Of a stretch of DNA of 64,000 bases, positions 17,966 to 26,594 are shown piece after piece (position 1 is the stretch's first letter; each line of letters starts with the position of its first letter). Made by a program: the position numbers and the translations under genes. Below the pieces are notes generated by a model. It had not been told where the DNA came from, did not search any database, and was given only the letters and a program-made list of their open reading frames with translations. This stretch comes from DASXVU01 sp963732855 (GTDB taxonomy: Archaea > Thermoplasmatota > Thermoplasmata > Methanomassiliicoccales > UBA472). The stretch is from the NCBI GenBank assembly GCA_963732855.1, contig CAVTBB010000005.1, positions 558,001 to 622,000 on the forward strand. The letters are read 5' to 3'.

Positions 17966-18993
17966 GCCGTCCATTCAATGCGGACCGCTGCATCAAGTGC
18001 GGCGCGTGCATGCGGGCTTGCCCGGTGGTCCACGAAGAGACGGTGAGCAGGTTCGATGGGCCACGCAGCCTCGCCGTTGACTCGTCCCGTTTCCCACACG
18101 AGGTGAACTCGCTCAGGGACAACATATTCGCCTGCTCCATGTGCTGGAAGTGCGCCGATGTTTGTCCTTCCAGGATAGAGATGCCTAGAGCGATCCTGAG
18201 GGCCAGGGCTGACATCTTCGACCGAAATGCGGCGCTGCCAGGGCACACCAAGATGATGCAGAACATCGATGTGGACGGCCTTTCGGTAAGACGTGAGCTC
18301 GATCCCTTGTCGCTCGGTGTGGAAAAAGCGTCTGTGCTCTATTTCCCCGGCTGCATCGCCGGCCAGAAGATCCGAAACATCGCGGACGGTGCGGTTCGTA
18401 CCTTATTGCAGAACTCGACGGTGCGCACGCCATCCGGCCTGGTGTGCTGCGGTTCGCCCTTGGAGAAGGTCGGCGACCGGGTCCGTATGGAGGCATTGAG
18501 GAAAAGGAACCTTAAGCTCTTCGAAGGACGTTCCCAGGTGGTCACGTCCTGTCCAGGCTGTACCAGCCACATTAACGATCATTACGGGATAGAGGCCTTG
18601 CACATCGTCGAGTACCTGGTCGAGTCGGTGGGCTTGGCCAAACTACGTTTCAGGAACCACGGTGTTGTGCGAGTCGTGCTTCACGAGCCTTGTCACCTGA
18701 AACGGACGGTAGGGCCGCATGCCATCGATTACTGTTATGACATACTCCATTCCATGCCAGGGATCAGGGTACTGGACATGGTGGAACCGGACCGCTGTTG
18801 CGGTGGTGGAGGAGGGTTGCTCTCCGGATATCCGGACATCGCCATGGACCTGGCTAAGACAAAGATGGAGGATGCGGCGGCTAGCGGCGCCGATGTCGTG
18901 CTCGCCCCGTGCCCGTTCTGCGTGCTCAACCTGAAGCAGGCCGGAGGGATGAACGTCATGGACCTCACCGAGTTCATATCATTCCGGTTTTAG
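17962..18993 (+). CDS. glpC: Anaerobic glycerol-3-phosphate dehydrogenase subunit C (Fe-S, CCG domains)
   Basis: 343 residues. Two ferredoxin motifs (CIKCGACMRACP, residues 11-22; CSMCWKCADVCPS, about 55-67) precede two cysteine-rich CCG domains (FPGCIAG...VCCGSP; HEPCHLK...RCCGGGGGL) like those of HdrD and GlpC. It carries electrons from the GlpAB flavins to a membrane carrier. No transmembrane segment is seen. What the acceptor is in this archaeon (a quinone or methanophenazine-like carrier) cannot be decided here. Confidence 0.93.
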   Translation: MSRPFNADRCIKCGACMRACPVVHEETVSRFDGPRSLAVDSSRFPHEVNSLRDNIFACSMCWKCADVCPSRIEMPRAILRARADIFDRNAALPGHTKMMQNIDVDGLSVRRELDPLSLGVEKASVLYFPGCIAGQKIRNIADGAVRTLLQNSTVRTPSGLVCCGSPLEKVGDRVRMEALRKRNLKLFEGRSQVVTSCPGCTSHINDHYGIEALHIVEYLVESVGLAKLRFRNHGVVRVVLHEPCHLKRTVGPHAIDYCYDILHSMPGIRVLDMVEPDRCCGGGGGLLSGYPDIAMDLAKTKMEDAAASGADVVLAPCPFCVLNLKQAGGMNVMDLTEFISFRF

Positions 18994-19049
18994 ATAGCGA
19001 ACTTGCGTGCCAATGCTAAAATACACCATCTGCTTCTTTTCGGTCGTCT

Positions 19050-19259
19050 ATGACCAACGATCAAAAATGTTTTACATGTCTTCACAGGGAGATAAGACCG
19101 GATCTGGGAGTCAGCGGTCAATTGATATATTGCCGGAAAAAGGAGATGGTGGTGACGGCGAAGGCCGAGTGCCCTATCTACTCCCGTGCAACCAAGCAGT
19201 CCGTTAAGGAACTGCACCGCACCATCTACGGAGAAATAGAGGAAGAGGTCGAAGAGTAA
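19050..19259 (+). CDS. Small cysteine-containing protein
   Basis: 69 residues from the ATG at 19050. Four cysteines are set in CFTC and, about 18 and 30 residues later, C and C, which could form a zinc or Fe-S site. The C-terminus is acidic and helical. Another frame over the same bases (19007-19207) looks random. It begins 56 nt after glpC, close enough to be the last gene of that operon. It is too small to assign a function. Confidence 0.55.
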   Translation: MTNDQKCFTCLHREIRPDLGVSGQLIYCRKKEMVVTAKAECPIYSRATKQSVKELHRTIYGEIEEEVEE

Positions 19260-19262
19260 AAT

Positions 19263-19946
19263 CTAACGCCATTCCAATAGTGCCGGACAGGCCTCCGTGA
19301 CCTCGCCCCTGATCTCGAAAGGCACCCATTGGCTCGAGGTAGGATGCCCCCTCATATGGCGTATCCGCATGCGCCGATTCAGGTCATCATCGAACTTGAG
19401 CTCGATCACACCGTCGGCTATCGCCATCAGGTGATTGACGGTCTTTTCGTCATGCACGCAGTCATGGATGGAGAATATCATTGTGCCGTAGGTGCTTCTC
19501 ACCTTTGAGCTGGATATCTGGAAGAACTTCAGCACAACGTTCGACTGGTTATACAGGAACAAGGTTGAGAGCGTGTACAGGAAGACCTTGACCGGTCGGC
19601 TGTGCTCGGAAGCGATAGCGTTAACATTGAACATTATGCCTTCGAGGTCCGAAACCGGCCTAACTTCGGACTTGGGGAACGAAGACCTTTCCTCGTTGGA
19701 ACCAAGCAAAGAGGAATGGTAGTCCACGACGAACAGTTTCTTGCCTAGCACCGCCTTGGTATCGATGCCGAACTGGTCCATCAGGGTCAGGATGTCCATC
19801 GGTAGCACATCGACCGTCACGAAGATCACCGACACGTCGTCCGTGAGGTAATCTTTGAGCAGGCTGATGTTGAACTCCAGTAAACCGATTCCGGGTGATC
19901 CGACCATAAGGATGGAGGAATGGTCGGGGAGGGAGGCTTTGATCAT
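19263..19946 (-). CDS. RecA/KaiC-fold protein with degenerate P-loop
   Basis: 227 residues. The start MIKASLPDHSSILMVGSPGIGLLEF occupies the Walker A position of KaiC/RAD55-like ATPases, but the Lys-Thr/Ser is replaced by Leu-Leu, so ATP hydrolysis is doubtful. The hydrophobic strand VSVIFVTVDVLP and the later MIFSIHDCV keep the fold. GAGGTG precedes the ATG at 19946. It lies 9 nt behind the larger two-domain ATPase and is surely co-transcribed. It is probably a regulatory partner of that protein. Confidence 0.7.
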   Translation of the reverse strand: MIKASLPDHSSILMVGSPGIGLLEFNISLLKDYLTDDVSVIFVTVDVLPMDILTLMDQFGIDTKAVLGKKLFVVDYHSSLLGSNEERSSFPKSEVRPVSDLEGIMFNVNAIASEHSRPVKVFLYTLSTLFLYNQSNVVLKFFQISSSKVRSTYGTMIFSIHDCVHDEKTVNHLMAIADGVIELKFDDDLNRRMRIRHMRGHPTSSQWVPFEIRGEVTEACPALLEWR

Positions 19947-19955
19947 TTTTTCACC

Positions 19956-21428
19956 TCACACTATTGGGGTGAGCGAGATATTTCCTCCCCGCTCCCTTGT
20001 CTCCATAGCCAATGCGTTGCATTCAGTGAACGGTTCCTCTCCGAACAGCACGACGGTGCCGCCGATTCTATCTACTTTGACGTGCAGGTTCGCCAGATCA
20101 GCCAGTCTTTGCGTAGACTTGGTCGAAGGCGAGGTGATACCGACAAATATTCCGTTGTTGCGCTTTATCGCTGCCAAATGATCGGGTATCTGGTCCATCA
20201 CCTTGTCCCCGTAGATGGACTCGAGTGAGTCAAATCCGATAAGGGAAAGTAGTGGCGATTCGGCGTTCCCCAGTGAGTACGATATCGATTTCCATTTGTA
20301 ATCCGAGGCAGGGGATGAACCTTCTACCGGCATAACGTATGGGGCACCAGCCACTTCCATCTGGGCTGCCAGTTCGGGGATCCTTACGTTCTTCTCGAAC
20401 TGCTCCTTGGTCAACAGACCCGCCATCTGGTTCTTGGAAGATTCGGCCGACGTCTTACGGGTCGGCAGCCAGAACACGCCTCGGTTCAAAGAGACAAAGT
20501 TAGCCACCATAGCCCTTTCCAGGGCTCCGCTGATAGTGGTAGGGATTCCGTGACCCAGTTCTATGAGCGTCATGGAGCCCTTCTCCATTCCGCCCCGCAT
20601 CAGCCGGTCCAGGTCGGTGAGTCCGAATGACACTTTGCCTGCGACGTCCTGCAACGGTTTCCACAACTCCTGGTGCCTGACCTCGTTTTCCCACTGATTG
20701 GCAAAGGCTTGGATACGGGAGGTTTTGAGGGTGAATAGGTACTTCGGCTGAGCGATCTCGCATCCCCTCAATTTCAGGATATCGATCTCCCTTATGCGGC
20801 GCAACTGATAGTCGGCCAATCCCAGGATTATGACGCCGTCCCCAAGATAGTCGAGCTTTGTCTCGTTGTTCTCCAGGACGAACAGGACATTGGAACCGTA
20901 TCCCTCGACCAGATCCTTCTGGATTGCCATGATTAGGGAGGAGCAGCTCATGCTGTACCGTTCCGCCATGGCATCGATGGAATCGATGATGATGAGGGAA
21001 CGGGCCGGGAACGATCCTTCCACCACGTCATAGACATGCTCAAGGTCACCCAGATCCTTGCCGATCATGACCGACATCTCCTTCTTTGCGGAGCCGATGC
21101 TCTGCATCCCGATGCCTTTCAGTTTGCTAAGACCAGTGCGGTGCTTTCCTGACCCGTCCTCCTTCTTTCCGGATTGGTCGGCGGTGCAGCCAGTGGGCAT
21201 CAGCTTTTCGGTCAGCCATGGGAATTGGGTCATCAACGAATGGTCAGAAACCCGCATGGAAAAATAGAAGCTGTTCTCGACGTGGGCCAGATCCTCGATC
21301 GTCTGAAGGGCTAGGGTGGTCTTTCCAGTACCGGCGTTGCCACGGAGGATGAGTGAGTGCCCACCAGGATTCATGAAGAACTGATATATCTCTGTCGGTA
21401 TCCTGCGGATCTCATCTGAACTGATCAT
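19956..21428 (-). CDS. Two-domain KaiC/GvpD-like P-loop ATPase
   Basis: 490 residues from the ATG at 21428; AGGTGAG is 5 nt ahead, and a TTG at 21431 is the alternative. Domain 1 (about 10-230) has a full Walker A (GNAGTGKTT) and Walker B (SLIIIDSID). Domain 2 (from about 275, LTDLDRLMRGGMEKGS) resembles the KaiC entry but its P-loop reads GHGIPTTIS and lacks GK. The architecture recalls GvpD and RAD55-type regulators. A TATA-like CCTAAATAC lies at 21455-21463. The following gene has a third, also degenerate, RecA fold. Confidence 0.75.
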   Translation of the reverse strand: MISSDEIRRIPTEIYQFFMNPGGHSLILRGNAGTGKTTLALQTIEDLAHVENSFYFSMRVSDHSLMTQFPWLTEKLMPTGCTADQSGKKEDGSGKHRTGLSKLKGIGMQSIGSAKKEMSVMIGKDLGDLEHVYDVVEGSFPARSLIIIDSIDAMAERYSMSCSSLIMAIQKDLVEGYGSNVLFVLENNETKLDYLGDGVIILGLADYQLRRIREIDILKLRGCEIAQPKYLFTLKTSRIQAFANQWENEVRHQELWKPLQDVAGKVSFGLTDLDRLMRGGMEKGSMTLIELGHGIPTTISGALERAMVANFVSLNRGVFWLPTRKTSAESSKNQMAGLLTKEQFEKNVRIPELAAQMEVAGAPYVMPVEGSSPASDYKWKSISYSLGNAESPLLSLIGFDSLESIYGDKVMDQIPDHLAAIKRNNGIFVGITSPSTKSTQRLADLANLHVKVDRIGGTVVLFGEEPFTECNALAMETRERGGNISLTPIV

Positions 21429-21597
21429 CAATGCTCACCTGTGAAATTGCCTAAAGTGTTGTATTTAGGAACACCGCCTCAGTTAATCCCCGTTGTGGTC
21501 TGATTATCAAAGAGCATTAACCTGATATTCCTAGTATCTGGGAATAGGTTGGAAAGTTATTATAGCACAAATGCTCATGGCTCGTTGAGGCGTTACA

Positions 21598-22788
21598 GTG
21601 CAGGCTATTATTCTCGCTGCAGGAGAAGGCACCAGGTTGAGACCTTTCACGATGTCAAAGCCCAAGGTCATGCTCCCTATTGGAAACAAGCCTATCCTCG
21701 CCTACGTCGTCAAGGCGTTGGTGGAGAACGGCCTTAAAGACATCATCATGGTCGTCGGATACAAGAAGGAACGGATCATGTCCTTCTTTGGCGACGGTTC
21801 CAAGTTCGGGGCAAAGATAACCTATGTCGTCCAGGAGAAACAGCTGGGTACCGCCCATGCGCTCCTATCCGTCAAGAACATGGTGAAAGAGGATTTTGTC
21901 CTGGTCGCAGGAGATAACATTGTCGACAAAGAGTCTATCTCACGAATCATCCAGCATGACAACAATCCATCTGTCCTGGTCACTGAGAGCGAGCTTCCGT
22001 CGAAATACGGCGTCATCACGCTCGAGAATGATCGGGTCACTAGCATCACTGAGAAACCGGATCGCAAGATCGGTAACATCATCAATACCGGAGTTTACCA
22101 TTTCAAAAAGGATATCTTCCACACGGTCGAGGAAGAGGTGAGGGGGGGCAGATATGGAATAACCCAGGTTCTGCAGTCATGGATCAATGAAGGTCAATTG
22201 AAGGCGGTCCGGACCGATGGACGATGGAATGACGCGGTCTATCCCTGGGACCTCATCAAGCTTAATGAGACCGCACTTGATCTTCATGGGCAGGAAATAT
22301 CTGGCATGATCGAACCAGGAGTTACCATCAAGGGTCCGGTATCGATCGGGGCCGGTTCTCGAATAAGGGCTGGAACGTATCTTGAGGGACCAGTGGTCAT
22401 TGGCGAAGGCTGCGACATCGGACCGTACGTTGCGATATTCCCGTCGACCAGCATCGGGAACAGCGTTGAGATCGACGCCTTCACCAGCATCCACAATTCG
22501 ATCATCATGAACAGCGTCAAGGTGGGTTCGCATTCGCATCTGGGGAACGCGGTCATAGACGACGGTGTAACGATAAAGGGAGCGCTTTCCGCCTTTGTGG
22601 GGGCGGCACATGTAAAGGTAGAAAGCGAGTTCTTCAAGGTGGAGCAGATCGGGGCCATGATCGGAGAGGACACCATCATCGCCTCCAGGGTCGTCCTGAC
22701 GCCCGGATCCATCATCGGGTCAGGCTGCCGGATCGGGGACGGAGCGACCATCAGAGGAAATCTGGAAAACAAGAGCGTTGTGATCTGA
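21598..22788 (+). CDS. Bifunctional sugar-1-phosphate nucleotidylyl/acetyltransferase (GlmU-like)
   Basis: 396 residues from a GTG at 21598; GAGG is about 9 nt ahead and an AT-rich TATA-like TTATTATA is near 21556-21563. The nucleotidyltransferase half shows LAAGEGTRLRPFT, KPKVMLPIGNKP and LVAGDN. From about residue 245 the left-handed beta-helix hexapeptides begin (VTIKGPVSIGAG...). Archaeal homologues make UDP-GlcNAc and related sugars from sugar-1-phosphates. glmS follows 1 nt after the stop, which supports amino-sugar activation for glycans. Confidence 0.9.
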   Translation: MQAIILAAGEGTRLRPFTMSKPKVMLPIGNKPILAYVVKALVENGLKDIIMVVGYKKERIMSFFGDGSKFGAKITYVVQEKQLGTAHALLSVKNMVKEDFVLVAGDNIVDKESISRIIQHDNNPSVLVTESELPSKYGVITLENDRVTSITEKPDRKIGNIINTGVYHFKKDIFHTVEEEVRGGRYGITQVLQSWINEGQLKAVRTDGRWNDAVYPWDLIKLNETALDLHGQEISGMIEPGVTIKGPVSIGAGSRIRAGTYLEGPVVIGEGCDIGPYVAIFPSTSIGNSVEIDAFTSIHNSIIMNSVKVGSHSHLGNAVIDDGVTIKGALSAFVGAAHVKVESEFFKVEQIGAMIGEDTIIASRVVLTPGSIIGSGCRIGDGATIRGNLENKSVVI

Positions 22789-22789
22789 G

Positions 22790-24579
22790 ATGTGCGGCAT
22801 CATCGGTTATACTGGGTATAGACAGGCATCGTCAGTATTATTGGACGCGTTGAAACGGCTGGAATACCGCGGGTATGATTCAGCTGGCATCGCCATCTTG
22901 ACCCCCACTCTGGAGGTCCATAAGAAGAAGGGCGAGATCAAGGAACTGTTGAAGGTCCTGCCCGAGATCCAAGGGACCATAGGCATTGGCCACACCAGAT
23001 GGGCATCATGCGGAAAGCCGTCTGATGAGAATGCGCACCCCTTCCGGGACTGCAGCAAGGGCATTGCCGTCGTCCACAATGGCATCATCGAGAACTACAT
23101 GTCCCTGAAAACGATGCTCGAGGACGAGGGCCATAGATTCTCCTCCCAGACCGATACCGAGGTCATCGTGCATCTTTTGGAAAAGTACTACCAGGGAGAC
23201 ATGCACGAAGCGCTGCAGAAGACCGTGGCAACCATCCGCGGAACATACGCCATAGCAGCCCTCAAGGAAGGCAGCAGCGAGATCGTCGCAGCACGTAAAG
23301 AGAACCCGCTGGTCATTGGCTTGGGTGTAAAGGAGAACTTCGTAGCCTCGGACGTGACCCCCTTGCTTTCCTACACGAACAAGGTCCTCTATATCATGGA
23401 CGGCGAGACGGTGAAGATCTCACCAGATAAGGTCCAGGTATTTGATAAGGACGGCAAGCTGGTCACCAGGGATGAGGAGACCGTCTCATGGACCGCGGAG
23501 GACGCCCAAAAGGGAGGTTTCGAGCATTTCATGCTCAAAGAGATATTCGAGGAGCCATCCGCCATCCACAACTCGATACTTGGGGCGCTGGACTTGGTAG
23601 AAGGCGATCTTCTCCCTAATGCGAATTTCAATTCCATTAAGATCGTTGGATGCGGGACCTCGTTCAACGCCGCCATGGTGGGTAAGTACATCATGGAGGA
23701 GTTCACCAGATCCCCACCACCCTGGAGCTTGCATCAGAGTACAGATATTCCCCGGGGGCGAAGGAATCGCCTTTGGTCATCCTGGTATCTCAGAGTGGAG
23801 AGACCGCCGATACGCTGGCCGCTGCTCGCGAGGCCAGGCGCCGTGGCTGCCACACGCTGGGCATCACCAATGTGGTCGGCAGTTCGCTGACTCGGGAGGT
23901 GGACGAGGTCTTCTATACCCATGCTGGTCCGGAAATTGGCGTCGCCGCCACAAAGACCTATATCACCCAGCTGATCGCCTTGTATATCGTCGGCATACGC
24001 ATCGGCTATGCCAAGCGTGTGCTCAGCTATGATTCCATGTGGAACGCTCTGTCGTCACTGCGCTCTTCACCTTCAGTGGTCCAATCAGTTCTCGACCAAG
24101 CCTCGGAGATTGAGGAGGCGGCCAACTTCATAAAAGACTCCCGAGACATCTTCTTCATCGGTCGGAACATCAACTACCCGACCATGTTGGAGGGCGCCCT
24201 GAAACTAAAGGAGATATCCTATATCCATGCGGAAGGATTCGCAGCAGGAGAATTGAAGCATGGACCTTTAGCTCTGCTCGATTCAAAGACCCCGGTCATC
24301 GCCGTTTGCCTTTCGAAGGACCACACCTATGACAAGATGATGGCAAACATATCCGAAGTGGCGGCCAGGGATTCGCCGGTAGTATCGATTGGCCTGGAGA
24401 ACGACCGTGAGTTGGCCCAGATATCGGACATAATGCTGACGGTACCTACCACTCCCTCGATCTTCTCACCGATACCGGTGACCATCGTGTTGCAACTACT
24501 CGCTTACTATGTGGCCAAAAAGAAGAACTGCTCCATCGATAAACCGAAGAACTTGGCCAAGAGCGTCACGATAGAGTGA
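22790..24579 (+). pseudogene. glmS: Glutamine-fructose-6-phosphate aminotransferase, one frameshift
   Basis: It is full length (about 596 residues if repaired) but split by one base. Bases 22790 to about 23710 encode the Ntn glutaminase (MCGIIGY with Cys2 nucleophile; GYDSAGIA; HTRWASCGKP; HNGIIENY) and the first SIS segment. From about 23713 the +2 frame continues with TLELASEY, then VSQSGETADTLAA, the second SIS domain and a normal C-terminus (DKPKNLAKSVTIE). Restoring one base near 23711 (AGA-TCC to AGA-xTC-CCC) joins the frames. No other damage is seen, so a sequencing error is more likely than gene death. It forms an operon with the glmU-like gene. Confidence 0.9.
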
Positions 24580-25575
24580 TCATTGAAGTCTTTCCGGACA
24601 ATTACCCCGGCGAGAACAACCGGCACATTTGCCTGTCCGGCTGTGGTTTCGGTGGACCTCGCCGCTCTTCATAATGGCACGCATCTCGGCCAGTTTACAG
24701 AGCAGCAGGTTCTCAAGCTCGATGTCGAACTCGATCTCATGCTCGACATCGCCATACTTTAGGATTCCCCGGGAAACGCGCTTCCCATTCTCGTCGCTCA
24801 GAAGCAGACAATAGGCCCCGACCTGAAGTATGTGCGAGAAGAGAGGCCCCCGTGGCTGCCTGCCGGTCTTCAGGTCGACAGGGATCACTTCTGTGCCGAC
24901 CATCAAGATGTAGTCAGGCCTTCCGGTCAACTTGTATTTCTCCGAGACCAACAGCCTCTGGTCGTCGGTACCGACGTATAGCACCTTGCCGTCCACATTG
25001 ACCTGGCGGCGCTTTTTCTTGGCGATGCTCTCGGCCATGAGGGAATAGTACAAGGCCACGCCCGCCCCCATGAGCCATATCAGGGCAAGGACTTCGAATA
25101 TGGCGGCTACGAACGGGTCGACCTGCAGCAATATCACTGCATTGAGCGATATCACCATCACAACCACACCAGCCATGGCTAGCAGCCGTTCCCTGCGATT
25201 TCTACCTTCCGCCTTGGTCGAGACGTCATACACCAGTAATAGAACTGCTACCACCCAGAACACCGATAGCAACGTAAGGAGCCAATGCCAATTGGTAAGA
25301 TTTGCCGACTCCAAGAGAAAAAATCCGATTATAGCCATCAATGTGGATATCGCAGAGAACCATAGGACTGCCCGTTCCCATGAACCAGCCCTCTCCTCGC
25401 TGGCCTTTATAGCCTTGAGGTCCTCGGATATCCGTTCATGGTTCTTTGACCCCTGTTTCAGCGCATCAGAACTAACCCTCGCGGTTCTGCCCTGCCACCA
25501 ACTGAGGGGGCAATAACCAAAACGCTCAAGCTCGCTCGCTGAAATGAACTCGGAGTCCACGGACAAAAGAAGCAT
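24580..25575 (-). CDS. Membrane-embedded Cas4-like PD-(D/E)XK nuclease
   Basis: 331 residues. Cys22 (YCPLSWW) and a C-terminal trio (Cys317, 320, 326) match the [4Fe-4S] pattern of Cas4/RecB-type nucleases. The catalytic core is GRPDYIL (Asp221), EVIPVDLKTG (Asp234, Lys236) and QVGAYCLLL (Gln251). Between Cys22 and the core lie four hydrophobic segments (about 69-90, 95-116, 131-152, 155-180), so the nuclease is tethered to the membrane. There is no cas gene or CRISPR nearby. It lies 27 nt behind the CDIN1-like gene on the same strand, and its stop abuts the glmS stop. Confidence 0.8.
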   Translation of the reverse strand: MLLLSVDSEFISASELERFGYCPLSWWQGRTARVSSDALKQGSKNHERISEDLKAIKASEERAGSWERAVLWFSAISTLMAIIGFFLLESANLTNWHWLLTLLSVFWVVAVLLLVYDVSTKAEGRNRRERLLAMAGVVVMVISLNAVILLQVDPFVAAIFEVLALIWLMGAGVALYYSLMAESIAKKKRRQVNVDGKVLYVGTDDQRLLVSEKYKLTGRPDYILMVGTEVIPVDLKTGRQPRGPLFSHILQVGAYCLLLSDENGKRVSRGILKYGDVEHEIEFDIELENLLLCKLAEMRAIMKSGEVHRNHSRTGKCAGCSRRGNCPERLQ

Positions 25576-25602
25576 TGTGAATATTAGTCGATTGCCATCC
25601 AG

Positions 25603-26361
25603 TTAAGGCATCTTGCAAATTAAGCTGGTGATCGAGGCATCTGAGATGTAGATTCCGCCGGGTGGAGTAATCTCGTCCACGAACCCGAACCAATAGACTA
25701 CCACGCCTTGGCCAAAGAGTTCCAGGTACGGCTCGAGCTGCTTCTTCATATTCTTGTTCACCTCGACCCTGTCGCCGAAGGTGGCCTTCGATTCAATCCA
25801 GTTGACCTCCCAACCGTTCACCTTGATGGGTTTGTCGAGCAGGCAATCAGGCGTTTTCGGAAATTCCCCCCGCAGGTCCTTCTCCGTCCTGTAGGATATA
25901 TTCTGACCGTCCAGCCAGCATTGCAGCTTTTCCTCACCCCAGGTGCCACGCTTGTATTGCTTTTCCGTAGCCCAGGGAGAATAGACAAGGTCCTCTTCGG
26001 AAATCTCCTTTATCTGCGTCCTGAGGGACTCGTCGGTGATCGTGTCAGCGTTGCGGACCATATTCCAGAACTGTTTCTTGGAACGACCACTCACCTGGTA
26101 GATCATCAATCCGGTCAAGATCGGCGGGAAATTCCATTTTCTCGCAACCTCGAGCAGGGTAAGTCCGTGGTTCCAATCATAAACCAGTTTCTGAGCGTTC
26201 CTCTGAACTTTATAGAAGCTTTTAGTGGTCTCGCGGACTGTTCGCTGTGTAAAAATGACATCCAGGAGCTCTATGTCAAGACCGAGTTCCTGGGAGAGTT
26301 TTGTGATGTCCGCCGGTTCATTCAATCGGTCGTATATCACCTTGAAATCATTATGCTTCAT
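25603..26361 (-). CDS. CDIN1 (C15orf41)-like TPD-motif nuclease
   Basis: 252 residues. The N-terminal half is helical and HTH-like (TKLSQELGLD; LLEVARKWNFPP). The C-terminal half holds GTWGEEKLQ (141-149), TPD (170-172) and WIESK (188-192), which together read as a PD-(D/E)XK site with Asp172, Glu190 and Lys192. This is the TPD family, whose human member CDIN1 is mutated in congenital dyserythropoietic anaemia type I. Archaeal members have been compared to Holliday-junction resolvases. The substrate is unknown. It is first of a likely two-gene unit with the membrane Cas4-like gene. Confidence 0.85.
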   Translation of the reverse strand: MKHNDFKVIYDRLNEPADITKLSQELGLDIELLDVIFTQRTVRETTKSFYKVQRNAQKLVYDWNHGLTLLEVARKWNFPPILTGLMIYQVSGRSKKQFWNMVRNADTITDESLRTQIKEISEEDLVYSPWATEKQYKRGTWGEEKLQCWLDGQNISYRTEKDLRGEFPKTPDCLLDKPIKVNGWEVNWIESKATFGDRVEVNKNMKKQLEPYLELFGQGVVVYWFGFVDEITPPGGIYISDASITSLICKMP

Positions 26362-26547
26362 CAGTTCACACTTTCTATCTCTTCGTACATGGGATTCAAT
26401 ATATAAAACTATTGTAAATTAGATTATTGCTGAGAACATCTGGATGGGGCAGGAATGAGGTGGAGAATACCGGCGCTCTGGTGATTTTTTTTCCTGCGTA
26501 GGCCATTCGATAGATTCATTATACCTGAATGCCTTTCGCAGTTCATG

Positions 26548-26567
26548 GTCCAGTCCAATATCTGGAC
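26548..26567. promoter_or_regulatory. Inverted repeat upstream of the 26.6 kb membrane gene
   Basis: GTCCAG (26548-26553) and CTGGAC (26562-26567) enclose TCCAATAT, 28 nt ahead of the next ATG. The AT-rich centre could be a core promoter with an overlapping operator. This is a guess from position and symmetry only. Confidence 0.3.
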
Positions 26568-26594
26568 AATGTAGAGATGGGAGAGAATTAGAAT

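Noticed and set aside
19956..21428. RadA recombinase
   Set aside because: Two RecA-like domains with a degenerate second P-loop and no RadA DNA-binding signatures.
24580..25575. CRISPR-associated Cas4
   Set aside because: No CRISPR repeats or other cas genes in 64 kb, and a membrane insertion is not seen in Cas4 proper.
26484..26491. T8 tract as a plus-strand terminator
   Set aside because: No plus-strand gene ends before it; it lies in an intergenic region between a divergent pair.
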